From Impatiens glandulifera (Eukaryota > Streptophyta > Magnoliopsida > Ericales > Balsaminaceae), in contig NC_061870.1 of NCBI RefSeq assembly GCF_907164915.1, positions 27,689,348 to 27,753,347 on the forward strand: a stretch of DNA of 64,000 nucleotides, written 5' to 3'. A program made the translations under genes and the position numbers. The notes below the pieces were generated by a model that did not search any database, had not been told where the DNA came from, and saw only the letters and a list, made by a program, of their open reading frames with translations. Shown here piece by piece: positions 1-12,515 of this stretch. Each line of letters begins with the position of its first letter. The first letter of the stretch is position 1.

Positions 1-839
1 TTAAAAGGAATATATATATATATATATATTTTAAATTTAATGTTGCTTTTTTTAAGGTAGATAATAATTTTTTTAATATCTTTAGAAATTAATACAAGTA
101 TATATTTAAATATTTGTATTATTATTTGTTTTCTAGTTTTATATTTAAATATCTTTCGACGATTTCTTTCAAATTAGATAGTTCACTAAAAAATAATTGG
201 AATGACTACCAAAATATGTAAGTCTGTCATATGAGTTGTATCAATCCAAATTCTCTAGCAACTACCCAAAGATTCGAACATTATCCAATGAATCTCGGCA
301 ATACTCCACCTACTAGTCGCTCATCGACAATTTAACATTTTCGTGACACATATGATTAGGCATAATACAACTTTTTTTTATGTACATATCATCCGTAAGA
401 ATTTCACCGTGAATAACGCTAAAATTCTTCGATCATGTCTATGTCTATATATTATAAGTATTAAATTATTAATTTATCAATTAAATATTAAAATAATATT
501 ATTTTTATTAAATTTTTAATATAAATATTTTTAATAATTCATTCTAAACAAATCTAAAATAATTTATTTTTTATCCAATTAAATTTTCTATTTTTTTATA
601 AAAAACTTGAAAGATCAAATGACTCTAAACAAGCTCTAGTGATATTATTTCCTATTCTCTCAACTTATTTTTTTTTATTAAAAAAATTATTACTATATTT
701 ATTAGTTTTTAACCTTTGAATTAATTAATTTAAATATCATAACTATTTTTACAATATAGCAAAAAAAAACATAATAATAATTTAACTAACTAAGACTTGG
801 ATTTTCTTCTAAAATTAAAAAATTTGCACATAGAGATAA
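1..839. other. AT-rich intergenic spacer
   Basis: There is no supportable reading frame here. The stretch holds long A/T runs and a (TA)n tract near position 11-28. The only structure I can support is a dispersed-repeat copy at about 198-306, listed separately. Confidence 0.6.
198..306 (+). repeat. dispersed repeat, copy A
   Basis: This segment is recognisably similar, in the same orientation, to 62011-62112 at the other end of the window. Shared words include GGAATGA, GTCAT, AATCCAAA, CAACTA, CCAA, ATTCGAA and AATGAATCTC in the same order and spacing. It is non-coding. It is probably a piece of an interspersed element whose family I cannot name. Confidence 0.55.
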
Positions 840-2470
840 GTGTGAGGATGTGCGTTATAAGGTCACATCCTCAAAATAGTTATTTAGAGACATATATCTG
901 ATGCGTCTAATACTCTTGGGAATGCTAGTTTTTTTGGGTAGATGGGGTCATATAGTCTGATTGGTGGACAACCTCATGTGAGTTTTGGGGTAAAACAATG
1001 CATAACATCGTGAGAGAGACGAGAGGAATCGAAATGTCACATTGGTCATTGGTCTTTAGTCGACTTTCTCAACACCGTCTAAGGGTGCCTCATAAGTCCA
1101 GGTTCGGGGACTCTAAAGTTTATTTGTGGTAGAGGAGGGCTCGAGAAAGGGGTTGGTTCTCAATTAGACTTTGTTTCCACAACCAAAGGAAGGAGAGGTC
1201 TCCCATTGACACACAACTTAGGCAACAAACACGACCCAAAGTGGTGCAACCAAAACTTTGTGTGGAGAAAGCTCAGACTATTGCAATAGTGGTAGGCATC
1301 TAGAGGCAAACTATTTAGGTAGACTAAACGAAAGAGGATCATGTTGGACTCAAATTTTTGAATTTCAAACGTTGGAGGCGCATCTCGGAGTTGTAGTTAT
1401 CTCATAAATAAAGAACGAAAACAAAAGTGATTGAGACAAACTTGATCCAATTAAAGCTATTACGCCAGACTATTTAGACGTCAACTTAGAATCAAAGGCG
1501 TCTCGGGCCGGACCTAATTATGGTGTCTTTTGATATGTCTTCAATTCTTGAGAATATATGTTTCTCTATAGAACGAATTTAAAACAACATTTATTAATGT
1601 CAATCGATAAGTGTATTGGACTGTTAGTCGAGGAAAGAATCTGAAAACTCATTAATGGTCGGTCAGTTAATATTGAGAATCCACAAGTTGTTGTGTCTGA
1701 ACACATCATAAGACTTCGCGTAGATATGGAGGGTACTACTTGGATTCAATTTTTTTGAATGCCAATGTATACATAGAATCATGATCTTCTTAGTCGAGTC
1801 GATAATGATCTTGGAGGATTTATTGAACTCGATGAGAACACTTAATTATTGTAGGAGACCGATTGGGTTAGAGTGAATCACTCCTATTCACATATTCGTT
1901 ACCCGAAATCCATCTATTTTGATAACGGAACACATATGTATAAGGTGATAGCATGTGATCAACGTCTTATTGACATGTTTCCTTCATCGGGAACAAACAC
2001 ATCGAATTCACCTATGTTGGAGTCATTGATTTTGTTTCAGAAAACTAGAGAGTTAATGATAATCTCATTTTATGTTGATCGGATTCGTATGACTAGCTTT
2101 GCGGATAATGAAAGTCTATTTGTTGATATGACAAATTTAGAAAGATTTAATATGGGAAGGTATGTTGTGCAGATTGAGGAGATTAAATGAGTCAACATAT
2201 TTTTTTAGGCTGAGATCAAGTACCCATCTTTATAACCCTTGAGTTTTGATGCCACACTGAATGTCGAAAAAGGAGAGTGCGAGCAGATGATAGATTATCA
2301 AAAGTTGAAGGCATCAACCTTTATTTTTTTTCGAAATTGTTGTCCGAACAAAAACTATTGATTAGGTAAAAAAAGAATGTTGGTCAAATGTGAGTTTTCA
2401 TTCACCATGTATCATACGAGGAATTGGTGGATTCCATATTTTAATGGGAGATGGAGATATTTTAATTTTA
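840..2470. other. unidentified, higher-GC degenerate block
   Basis: Base composition is less AT-rich than the flanks, and two short open frames occur: minus 1160-1342, and plus about 1873-2190 (105 codons, starting GTG rather than ATG). The plus frame continues in broken form on both sides (about 1620-1860 and 2200-2350) with interspersed stops, as expected of a decayed coding region such as a transposon gene. I could not match it to any family and assign no function. Confidence 0.3.
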
Positions 2471-2473
2471 AAT

Positions 2474-3180
2474 AATAATAATAAATTCAAATAATTTTTA
2501 ATATTAAAAATAATCTGAAAATAACAGCAAATAAATAATATTGTTGATTTCTATCAAAAATATCTACCATTTTTTCATGATTTAAAAAAATATATATATA
2601 CTTAAATTTTAAAAAATAATGATTAAAAATTTATTTTGATATAAAATATTTATAACATTAAACATAATCCTAAAATAAGCAACGGTTATTGTTTATAATA
2701 CCTTCTTTTTCAATAATAACAAATTCAAATAATTTTCAATATTTAATATTAAAAATAATCTGTAAATCAATTTACTTTTTTTTCAACCTTTAAAAGAAAT
2801 TAATACATACTTTATATTTTTTTTTAAATAGTGATAAAATTAATTTTCAATTTTTAATATAAAAAAATATATAACATTACATAATCCTAAATAACAGCCG
2901 CAATAGTTATGGTTGACAATAACTTTTTTTAAAAATAATAATAATTCAAATAATTTTCAATATTTAATATTAATAATAATCTCCAAATAACAGCAAGTAA
3001 TAGTTATTGTTGATTATATGATAATATCCATTCTATTTTTTTTTCAATTTTTAAAAATATATAACATTAAAAATAATAACCAAAAATAGTTATGGTTGAT
3101 TTCTACGATGATATCTTTTATTTAAATAATGATAAATTCAAATAATTTTCAATTTTAAATATTAAAAATATATAACATAA
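2474..3180. repeat. tandem repeat array, about 190-240 bp units
   Basis: Four successive copies start near 2474, 2714, 2935 and 3126. Each opens with AATAATAA/ATTCAAATAATTTT followed by an ATATTAAAAATAATCT-like run. Most copies then carry ATAACAGC, a TAGTTATGGTTGA-like word and a TATAACATTA-like word. Copies are diverged and of unequal length (spacings about 240, 221 and 191). The array ends about 320 bp before the SWEET gene's TATA box. Confidence 0.55.
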
Positions 3181-3500
3181 TTAAAAAAATGAAATTTCCT
3201 TTATGTCCACATTTATGTCTCTATACATAAATTTTCTGTTATATTTTTTTACAAATTATTAATTTATTATATATATATTATTTATTAGTAATAAAATGAA
3301 ATCTTTTAAAAATGAATTATTATTATTATATATATTCAAAAAAATATATTTAATTTATAATCCAATTTCCCTTTTTTTTCTCCAACACATTCGTAACAAA
3401 CCTCTTTGTAAAGTATTTTTGTAAAACTAAAATTGAATCTTAATTCAAATTAGGGTTAGATTCTAGTCAACCTTAATTCTCAAAAACCCTAATCATCCTC

Positions 3501-3507
3501 TATAAAA
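3501..3507 (+). promoter_or_regulatory. candidate TATA box of the SWEET gene
   Basis: TATAAAA lies 245 bp before the SWEET start codon. A telo-box-like AAACCCTAA word lies just upstream (about 3484-3493). Transcription would start near 3530. An apparent 5' UTR intron (donor AAG|GTAAGA at about 3624, acceptor TTGTAG ending at 3745) would join the leader directly to the ATG. Confidence 0.5.
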
Positions 3508-3745
3508 ACTCTTCACATCCTATTCAATATTTTCCACATTCTCTAGAGAATCCTCTAAAAAGCTTTCAAATCATACTTTATATTTTCTCACAAAACAAAT
3601 ATTTTACTAAAGATTGCAACAAGGTAAGATAATTTCTCTAAACCTCAATGCTCAATATCATAATTCTCTATTGATTTTACTCATGAGGAGGAGGATGATG
3701 ATTAATGTGATCTTTATCTCATATTTTTTACTATTACAATTGTAG

Positions 3746-4955
3746 ATGGTCATGAGTAGAGAAGCCATCCGCAACATTATAGGAATAATTGGTAATCATC
3801 TTCTTTAATTCATTAATGAATTTCTTCTAGATACAAACTTTAATTTAATTTCTTCTTAATTACTATTGTTTTTTCAATCTTCATATAGGGAATGTTATAT
3901 CTTTCTTCCTTTTTCTGTCTCCATTGTAAGTAATCTCTCTTTTTATTTTGACATTTTTACATATGAATCTAGATATTAATTTTATGTTCTTGTAACACTT
4001 TGTACATATAAGTTTAATTATTATTATTATTGTAGACCGACATTCTTGAATATATGGAAGGCGAGATCAGTTGAAGAGTTTAGGCCGGATCCTTATCTTG
4101 CAACTCTACTCAATTGCGTCATGTGGGTATTCTACGCGTTGCCCATGGTTCATCCGGGCAGCACTCTAGTTGGCACCATCAATGGCATAGGATTGTTCAT
4201 CGAACTCATCTACGTTTTCTTTTATTTCTTCTTCTCCGATCAAAAAAAGCGTGTATGTTATATGTTTCCATTGTACCATAGTTAATTATTTGTTATACTT
4301 ATAAAATTTATAACAACCATTAATTTGTATTTCTCTTGCAATTTATCAGAAGAAGATATTAGTAATGTTTGGAGTTGGATGCATTTTTGTTGGCATCATA
4401 GTCGCGGTAACCATGTACGCATTTGAAACCACCAAGGGTAGGTCCATGCTGGTTGGAATTGTGTGCGTTGTATTGAACGCTATCATGTATGCATCTCCAT
4501 TAACCGTCATGGTAAGCATATTAATATTTTTTTTAATAATAATAATGGTTAATTTTTATTAATCTAATAATATTAATATTTATATAGAAACAAGTGATAA
4601 GGACCAAGAGCGTGAAATATATGCCCTTCTGGGTTTCATTCGTGAGTTCCATTAACGCGGTCATTTGGTTGGCGTATGCTCTCCTTAAATTTGATCTATA
4701 TGTTACGGTAAACATATTTTTTTTAAGAAGTGAAATTTCTTTTTTATATATATTAATATTATAAATATTAAACATTTGATTTTGTTGTTACAGATTCCAA
4801 ATGGTTTGGGAACTTTGTTTGGTGTCATGCAATTGATTCTTTATTTCACATATTACAAATCAGCTGGCGTTGAAGTGTTGGACCTCGATGAGAACCCGAC
4901 TATTATAAAAATGACCTATGGTGATGTGATAGCAATGGCAATGTCTAACAAATAA
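3746..4955 (+). CDS. SWEET bidirectional sugar transporter (MtN3/saliva family)
   Basis: Predicted seven-helix membrane protein that facilitates sugar movement down its gradient. Six exons (3746-3791, 3889-3925, 4036-4252, 4350-4511, 4588-4707, 4794-4955) give 247 codons without a break, the usual SWEET length. The first MtN3 repeat carries [28 protein letters not shown] and TINGIG. The second carries [25 protein letters not shown] and [10 protein letters not shown], as in known SWEETs. The short tail after the last helix and the overall pattern resemble clade II (SWEET4-8), which mainly move hexoses; that subclade is inference. The ATG was chosen because it is the first in frame and sits at an acceptor-like TTGTAG. 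No other gene is close on this strand. Confidence 0.93.
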
Positions 4956-5308
4956 ATTAATTTTAATTTTGGGATCAATATTTTTATTTTAGATTTAGCT
5001 TTTTAAGTTTTCAATTATGATGGAGTTGGTGATGAGTACTTATTTCATAAACAGATAATGCCTACTTAAGTTTTATTAATATCGTAATTAAATTTAGTTT
5101 TAGTTTTATTATTATTATTACTATTGGTAGCTAAGATTTTGAGATTATGATAAATTTGCACTTAGTTGTTTGTCGTTTTAAAATGACTTATAACAACATC
5201 ATATGCTCCTTTTACCTTTCCAAATGCAAGCATTCAAGTGTTGGGCAAGAACCCAACACCATTAAGATTTGGATGAAAATGTGTAAAATAGTATTGTGTA
5301 TGTTGAGA

Positions 5309-5653
5309 TCAAAAGCCAGCAACATGAAAAGAAGAAAACCAGACAAGCATTTCCTCGGTCAAGAACTGTTTGTCATTCATCATCATCATCTCTGTATGAT
5401 GATCGCCTCGACGGCAGATGGGGCACGTAATTCTTCGGCCATCGAACCATCTGCCGATGCATTGCCCGTGAAACTCATGTCTGCATGTCAGCACCCGTCT
5501 CTCTTCTCCTTCCTCCATACCACACAAGCAAACACAACACATCTCTCCGACGCCACCACCGTTGTTGGACCCTTTACCCAATAATTCCCAAGGCGATGGA
5601 ATATCATTGATCTTGAAGTTGTAGATGACAGACACCAACTTTTTTATAATCAT
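5309..5653 (-). CDS. small RING-H2 zinc finger protein, probable E3 ubiquitin ligase
   Basis: A single-exon frame of 114 aa from the first in-frame ATG at 5653. The central RING-H2 finger has the C-x2-C pair CCVC, then CRHEFHGQC (Cys, two His, Cys), then a final CPIC pair, giving the C3H2C3 zinc-ligand order. A tryptophan (RWF) precedes the last pair, as usual for E2-binding RINGs. There is no membrane segment or other domain, and the tail after the finger is short. RING-H2 proteins recruit a ubiquitin-charged E2 and pass ubiquitin to a substrate; the substrate is unknown. A TATA-like ATTATATATAT lies at about 5686-5697, so the leader would be short. An extra upstream exon cannot be excluded. 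Confidence 0.75.
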   Translation of the reverse strand: MIIKKLVSVIYNFKINDIPSPWELLGKGSNNGGGVGEMCCVCLCGMEEGEERRVLTCRHEFHGQCIGRWFDGRRITCPICRRGDHHTEMMMMNDKQFLTEEMLVWFSSFHVAGF

Positions 5654-5951
5654 TCTTATTCTTCTCTGCAATTTTCATTCATTGAAGATATATATAATCT
5701 GATCTGAGCATAGATAGAGATCAGCTACCTAGCTAGGCTAAAGTATAAGTTACAATGGATTACCAAACCAAACCACCAATCAGCAAGATTAAGACTTGTT
5801 TGTTTACTATCGAATCTTTTTGGTTAGTTGGATTGAGGGAGATTGCTCAACCACAGTCAGTAGAGTTGCACCTAAAACAGTTATTTATTTGAAATACACA
5901 AGAATCTCTAAATAAGAGAAGAATGAAAGACAATTATTATTCAAAATCTCA

Positions 5952-6379
5952 CTAATTTTCTATCTTCTTCTTCATCGTGGTGTCTGGTGAATCACCAACT
6001 TGGATGATCTTGGCATCCATGGGAACAAGGCAAGGTATGCCATCCATTATCTGTCAAAGAGAAGAGAATCAGTAACTAGATAGATCTATGATGTTGCTTG
6101 CCTAAGGAAGCAGGAAACATACAGGGAAAGAAACGCCTATGGTGTCGCTGATGAGAGAATTCGATTCCTCACAGTATCTGCAAATGAGGAGAAGCCAATA
6201 CTGGAGATTAGATTAGATTAGGTTAGGTTATCATCATCACGAAGAGAGATTGGGGAAATAAAGTCTGATAACCTCAAGGATTGCTTAGAAATTGGACAGA
6301 CGAGCATCTCTGAAAGCGTCTTGCTGATTCCGATAACTCTTCCTCCATCTTTCAACAGTACTTTGCTCAATCTCACCAT
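5952..6379 (-). CDS. preY / Trm112-domain small protein, probably mitochondrial
   Basis: Three exons (6379-6273, 6177-6123, 6050-5952) splice to 86 aa. The reading has ISKTLSEMLVCPISKQSLR, then YCEESNSLISDTIGVSFP, then GIPCLVP. This is the UPF0434/Trm112 pattern of a CP-containing knuckle, a strand ending in ISD, and a closing GIPxL motif. The second Cys pair of bacterial relatives is only partly present. Animal preY (PYURF) supports complex I assembly and coenzyme Q enzymes as a chaperone for methyltransferases; the same role in plants is inference. The basic N-terminus (MVRLSKVLLK) could act in mitochondrial import. It is too short and split to appear as one open frame. It lies 300 bp upstream of the RING gene on the same strand but with separate signals. 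Confidence 0.8.
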
Positions 6380-7144
6380 TACTATCACTATTTCGTATCT
6401 CCTTTCAATTTCTGCTTTGACCTAGAACTTGACGACTACTCCAAACCTAAATCTACGCCCGAGCCTGCTTCGCGATCCTAATTTTTTACCTTTTTATAGT
6501 ACGACTTTCTCTCTTTCTTTCTTTTTTAATATTGTTTATTAGTAAGTCCTAATCAATTTTATTCTTCAAAATTAAAATATCATTTCTTTTTGTTTCATTT
6601 AAAATTTGGATTATTTAATTTCTAAAACAAGATTTTTGAGTTAAGAGGCTAATAGATAATATTTTCAAATAAATTTAACACATTGACAAAAGTTATATAG
6701 AATAATTTATTTTAAACCTCTCCCTAGTCCCCAACTATTTTGATTACATATTTTAATTTCCCCACTTTTAATGATAATCAAATATGATACTTTTTCGCGA
6801 ATTTTAGTCTTGTGAGTAAAATATAAGACAAGGTCCCTATTAATATAGATTGAAAACCTCTTCTAAGCAAAATACATTAACAAAGATGTCATTTCTTTCC
6901 AAGTAGAAAGCCAAACTCATTCTGGAAAGAAAGAAAGAAAATAAGAAAAGGAGAAGATAACATAAGTCTTGAGTTTCTTCTTCTTCTTCTTTACATGTAC
7001 ATGCATCATCATATCCAACCAAGTCTAAACATGGGTTTCAGGATTTAGTATGTATTGAGATAATTATGTACCTTATGATCTCACTCAATCCAATGACATT
7101 TTTTCATGAATTTCATACATTTTTTTCACTCTTTTCTCTCCACT

Positions 7145-8957
7145 TCATGACTCCATGTACTGCGACTTTGGTGCACTTGTTTCCGTCTTCTCAGGTCCTG
7201 CCAAAAGAGATCATATCAAAATCACACTTCACTAATAACAAGAGGATTATGAACAAGGGGGCAGTCTCGTACCATAAACACCTCGTATCTCCACCTCTCG
7301 CCATTCTTGCACGAGAGCACAACAGCAACACATGAAATGGGAGAGGAAATCGTCCACTAACCCTCCCTGCCCATTGGGAGAAGAAGAAGAATACATAATA
7401 TTATTAAACTCATTCATTCATCCTCCAACAAGAAAGAATGAAACATCTAGATGGAAAATACTGACCCTGATATTCAGCATCTTTCTCAGTTTCCTTCTAA
7501 TGCAACAAGTATAGCAACAGCACGATAGAATCAACGAATAAGCTACTAAATCATTGCACGCCTCTGCAGCAGCTGCCGGCCAATCACAGGCACGGAAGAA
7601 ACATACAGTTAGAGATGAAAACTAATTGTGTTGTAGCTAATAATAAGAACTCTCGAAGAATGTCACTTACAAACAGGCCTGTTTGTGGCCACACCCGCAA
7701 TCCTTGAAAATGTAGCACAAGGACAAAAGATAGTTTTCATACCTGATAATCAATTATAACAAGTGGGTTACTCACAAACCCACAATCTGGAAATGTCAAT
7801 CAGCTTCAAAAAATTAACCCAATAGGGAGGAGGCGTACACAAAAGAGGTTCTGAACAACAACCAAGCAAATCTGAACTCCATTCATCACCATGCTGATGA
7901 TAAGAATGTTTGGTAGAGATCAGATCATGTCCTGATGAAACCGAAGATATGGTTCTACTGCACGCATAAGGACAACATACAACAGTCATCAAGGAAATGG
8001 CAATGTTAAATTGGAATGAAAAGAATCAGCTAGCGAGATGAACCTTGAAGTTTTTTGTGTAGTCTCGGTCTTCTGGATATAGCTTTCATCATGAGTATGC
8101 TCTTTAACGGACTTGGTTGCTGAATCTTTGGAGTTTGACTTTTTTGGTGAACCTTTTTCTGGAACGCAATTTGAACTAACAACTTCCGTAACATCCAGAA
8201 GATGCTGAATCATTTGGCATTGAGTTATGTCATAATTAGCTTGTGATCTTTGCATTTCCAACTGAAGCTTCTCGTTCTCTTTCTGTATCGCTTTATTGAG
8301 AGGCAAGTTTGGGTAGGAACACGAGAGCGATTTCTTTAAAACCATAGTATCATAACCACAAGGATCAGGCTTCATAATCACATCTTGCACCCTTCTGTCA
8401 TCATCATCCAATGTGTACTCACGTTGATCTCTTTCAATATATTCCAATCTCTCCTGCAAATGTAAGAAAAGTGTGAACTAACTAACTAACTAACTAACTA
8501 GGTTTTGAAGATCTAAAGAGAACAAAAAACAAAAAGAAAAGAGTACCCTGACTCGAGCATTATCGACAAGAGTAATGAGAGGTATAATCTTCAGATATCT
8601 ATCAATCTCATTCTGTGCCTTTCTGAACTGATAAACTATGTTCCATCCCATTGCTAGCAAGTAGAAATAGCTTCTATCCTGACAACTGTTAACCAAGATG
8701 TAAGACCGTCTAAGTGCATTTTCCAGCTCCTCCAAAGGCTCCCGTGTTTCTGGATACTTCTTCAGCTCTGAGATCTTGAGCTGCTCAAGCAGATTCCCAA
8801 TCAGTTTCAAATGCAATGCGAATTGCGTGCAGTTCTTCTTGTGCATTCGAGCCGTACTTGCAGCTTTCACTATCAGTCCAATTAGCTTCACTGCATCGAG
8901 TCCTGTCAGCTGAGCAACTGTAGCTATCTCACCGAAATGATCCCAAGTAGATCCCAT
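7145..8957 (-). CDS. MCA1: MID1-complementing activity (MCA) mechanosensitive Ca2+ channel
   Basis: Seven exons (8957-8547, 8453-8044, 7957-7839, 7742-7671, 7572-7466, 7366-7273, 7197-7145) give 421 aa, the length of Arabidopsis MCA1. The N-terminal helix has Asp at residue 21 (GLDAVKL), a residue known to be needed for Ca2+ uptake by MCA proteins. It is followed by the conserved kinase-regulatory-like region (QLKISELKKYPETREPLEEL) and a coiled-coil stretch. The cysteine-rich PLAC8 domain has LLGCCSEP, FCPCATF, CCCYTCC and MCCCCALVQEW, and the protein ends QYMES. MCA proteins sit in the plasma membrane and admit Ca2+ on membrane stretch, touch or hypo-osmotic shock. The start ATG matches the family's MGSTWDHFGE. 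A 5' UTR intron is likely between about 9262 and 8993. MCA1 versus MCA2 is not settled, so the symbol is tentative. Confidence 0.93.
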
Positions 8958-10719
8958 CTTCCACCCTTCTATTAACCCTATCAAATCAAGTTCTGTCGGA
9001 AAAAATGAGCAAATTCATTGATCATTCCCTGTTTAAAGCAGCTGGTCAAAAGGAATGCCGGATCGAATCTTTTAGATACTTAATTCATGACCAGCTGCAT
9101 TGATTATGAAACAAGCAATCATCTTTATCAATCAAATCCACTCTCCATGGTGGTAAAAAGAAAATAAAGCAAAAGGTAATGTTTTCTTCACACTTGAACG
9201 AGAAGCTTGAACTCTTCCGAGTTCCGACACAAAATAAGACAAAATTCGACAGAACTATTACCTGAAAATGACTGTAACCGTCAGCTCGATCGCCGTCCTT
9301 TGCCGTAATTCCAACTGTAAACTAAATAAGAGTTTTGGTAAAGGTGCATGTGAATGAATATATAAAAATCGTACAGTTGAAGAAGACGAAAACAACGATC
9401 TCCGGCGGCAAGTTCCTGTATGTCCGTTATATCACGAGATTGCATAGAATCCTGGAATCAGCAACATTGCTTTGCGCGAAATGCCTTATAATACCTCTGA
9501 TCAGATTTTGGATTTTTGCTTTGGGAATCAAAAACACAGTTCCATTTCTCTCTCTCTCTCTTTCTCAGCTTCGCTGTAATTTTGCCTCCGTTTTGTGCCT
9601 AATGTCCTCTCTCCTGCCGCTTCAGATTATTACCATACCAAGACAAAGAAGAAGGAGGAAATTTAGCTGACCGATGGGCCCTTTGATTTCCTTTCTTATG
9701 ACCAAAACACCCCTTCACGGGCTTTAAAGCCTTTAATGGTGCTAATATTTTATTCATTATTTTATTTCAGGGTTAATTAACGAAATTAGGGTTTAACTAT
9801 TTTTACTGAGTTAAGTAATAAATGTCAAATGTCATGTAATCATGGTTAAAGTGTTTTGTTCATGTTACCATGATCATTTATTCAATAACACCAATCATTA
9901 ATTTGTTTATTTAGAATTGAAGCAAAAGATGATCATTTGATTGTATTAATTAGTATCTAGTTAAGCCAAATATGTTTGTGATACAATTTTTCTTCCTACT
10001 AGAGTTATATGAGATAAAAATACAAATTAAGATTAACAAGTCATCAATTATAATTATTATTATTATTTTTTTTATTTTTACTATTTACCTGAAAATAAAA
10101 TTTGCATCTTATATAGTTTACAGTATTATTATTATGATATTTTTTATATTCTTTTGAAAAAATTAATGAATTAGTGTGTGAGTTAATCCTAATTTTTAGG
10201 ATTTTTGAATTCGATAAATTTTCGGACGATGTGTTTTTATTTTAATATTTTATGGCTTTTTAAATTTTAAAAAGACTAATTAATTTTCAATATACATAAA
10301 CTATTATTAAAAAAGTATATATAGTAAAGCTTAATTTATTTAAAACAAATTATAATGAACTAATGATATGTCATGTTTTAAGTGAATTAAAACATTGTTC
10401 ATATTAGATTTTCAATTACTTAATATGTGTAACTAAGATTTTTGTTTGGTTTGAATATAGAAAATTAAAATGATATTTCACCCTTCTAACTTTCATTTTC
10501 ATTTAAGGTTTTATAGGTGAAATTAAATAAGTGACTTTTGATTATTTATGAACTACTTTAGCAACTTGAACTATTTTAATGAGATTAAAAGTATAAATAA
10601 ACTTAGTATTCTATATTCATATTTGAAATAGACGCTCTTATTTTTGTTTTCTTTGTATAAGACTTAAAACACATTTTATAATAAGAAGAAAAAAAACTTA
10701 TTTAGATTTATATTGTACA

Positions 10720-11610
10720 ACTAGCTCAATTAAGTGTATAAATTAATAAAATTCATTTAAATGTATGTATTATAAATTAAAAAAATTATAATTTAACCTA
10801 TATATATTAGTAAACATAGTAATTTTTTTAAATCTATATATTTATTAATTAAATATTTATGTTCTCTTTCTTTTATTTTATTAATTAATTATTCAATCTT
10901 TCTTTATTGTTTACTTATTTATTTATTAATTAATATATTTCCTTTTATCTCTTTTTCTTTGTAATATTTTATAATTTTTTTCTTTAATATAATAAAAATA
11001 AAATTAACAATTTTTCTATTTAAGTTTATAATAATAATAAACTAAATTATTGAGTTACTATTTTATTTTTATAAATAGCACTTCATTCTATATGAATATT
11101 CTAGAACTCTTTTTTAGTATACAAAGAAAACTTTCTCCATGTGGGTCAAATTCACATTATTATTATTATTTATTTTTTAATTTTTTTATAATCTTAATTA
11201 TTACTCTTTTAGTTTTGGAGGAATTAATATATATTATTATTCAAATTCAATGGCATTTTATTGTTAAATGAACCGGTCATTATAACATTTATGTAATAAT
11301 TCTTTAAAGAGATCAAGTAATTTTAAAATAATCTATATTGATATAGGAATAACACAAAATTAGTAAAAAAAAAATAAAATTAAAATAAATACTAACATAT
11401 GAACGAATGAAAAAATAAATAAAATAGATAGATAGAGTAAATTAATTAATTAATAAAATAAAAAGTAGAAAGAGAAATTGATTAATTAATGAATAAAAAA
11501 AAAAATGAATATTTAATTAATAAATATATAGAGTAATTTTTTATAATATATATACGTTAAATGATTTTTTTTTTAATTTATACTTTAATTGAATTAACTA
11601 TATATTTTTC
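10720..11610. repeat. fold-back inverted repeat, possible MITE
   Basis: The left arm (about 10723-10925) and right arm (about 11400-11610) are inverted copies. The best stretch is CTATATATTTATTAATTAAA and its continuation at 10834-10857, matched in reverse complement at 11508-11531. The outer ends also pair (CAATTAAGTGTATAAATTA with CAATTAAAGTATAAATTA). Loop DNA of about 470 bp separates the arms. The very low complexity makes the exact limits unsure. Confidence 0.4.
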
Positions 11611-12515
11611 TTTTAATATTATGGTATACGATAAAGATGATATATATTGTAGTAGAAGTTATCCATTTAAATTAATTACCGACCCTTATATTGTGAGTTG
11701 TCACAATGTCCGTTTTTAACATTTGTCAAACGTAACAATAAGAGAGAAGAAGATGTCTCATGAGTCATGAAGGTGGGAAGTGGTGTCCAAGATATATAAA
11801 GAGAAAATTAATTAAGGTACCAACTTATAAGTTACTTGTGCACTCTAAAATGATATTTCTCCTGTTATGGATAGCAAATAATTAAGCTAGTTTTCAATAA
11901 ATTATTTAATAAGCTTAAGTTGTACGTATACGCCAAATAAGAAGCAACAATCAATTGTCCTATAGTTACTTTTATAGTATAACTTAAAAGAGAAAATTAA
12001 TATTGTTATTATTTTGTAAAAACAATTTTGATATTCGAGTTAATTGAGGATATTAATTTGGCTTATGTCATTATTTATCCCCTATATTAATATAAAAATT
12101 AATTATAAATTTCTTAATATAATTATATATGATCTAACATATTAAATACAAATAAATTAATTTAAAGAAACTGCACTCACTTATACACTTACAATTCTAG
12201 AGATACATAGTTGAATTGTTTTTTTAATATGTTTCGAGCACAGGTTCTTGCTAGAGTTTTTTCTTTTTTTTTTAAGATTTTGGGGGTGTCGGCCGGAAGA
12301 TTGGGATGCCCAGTCAAAAAAATAAATAAATTATTATTTGTTATTTTAACTATTAAGAAAGGGAGAGGGATAATACATATTTTTATTTAATTAAATATCT
12401 TTGGGTTGCCCATGCCCTATCTTTTGGCTTGCTAGGTCCGCCCCTATTTGAGAGTCGAGATAAGATTTTGGTAGACTTTTGATCACAAAGATACTCGATT
12501 TTCGACTGTTATTTG

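Noticed and set aside
5147..5584. A 145-codon plus-strand frame
   Set aside because: It lies antisense to the RING-H2 gene; its His and Cys runs come from reading the finger backwards.
9335..9670. A 111-codon plus-strand frame
   Set aside because: It starts on a non-ATG codon, overlaps the upstream region of the MCA gene and has no recognisable domain.
12270..12450. GC-richer patch with GTCGGCCGG and AGGTCCGCCCC words
   Set aside because: It resembles transposon debris common in plant genomes, but I see no termini, target duplication or coding text, so it is not called.
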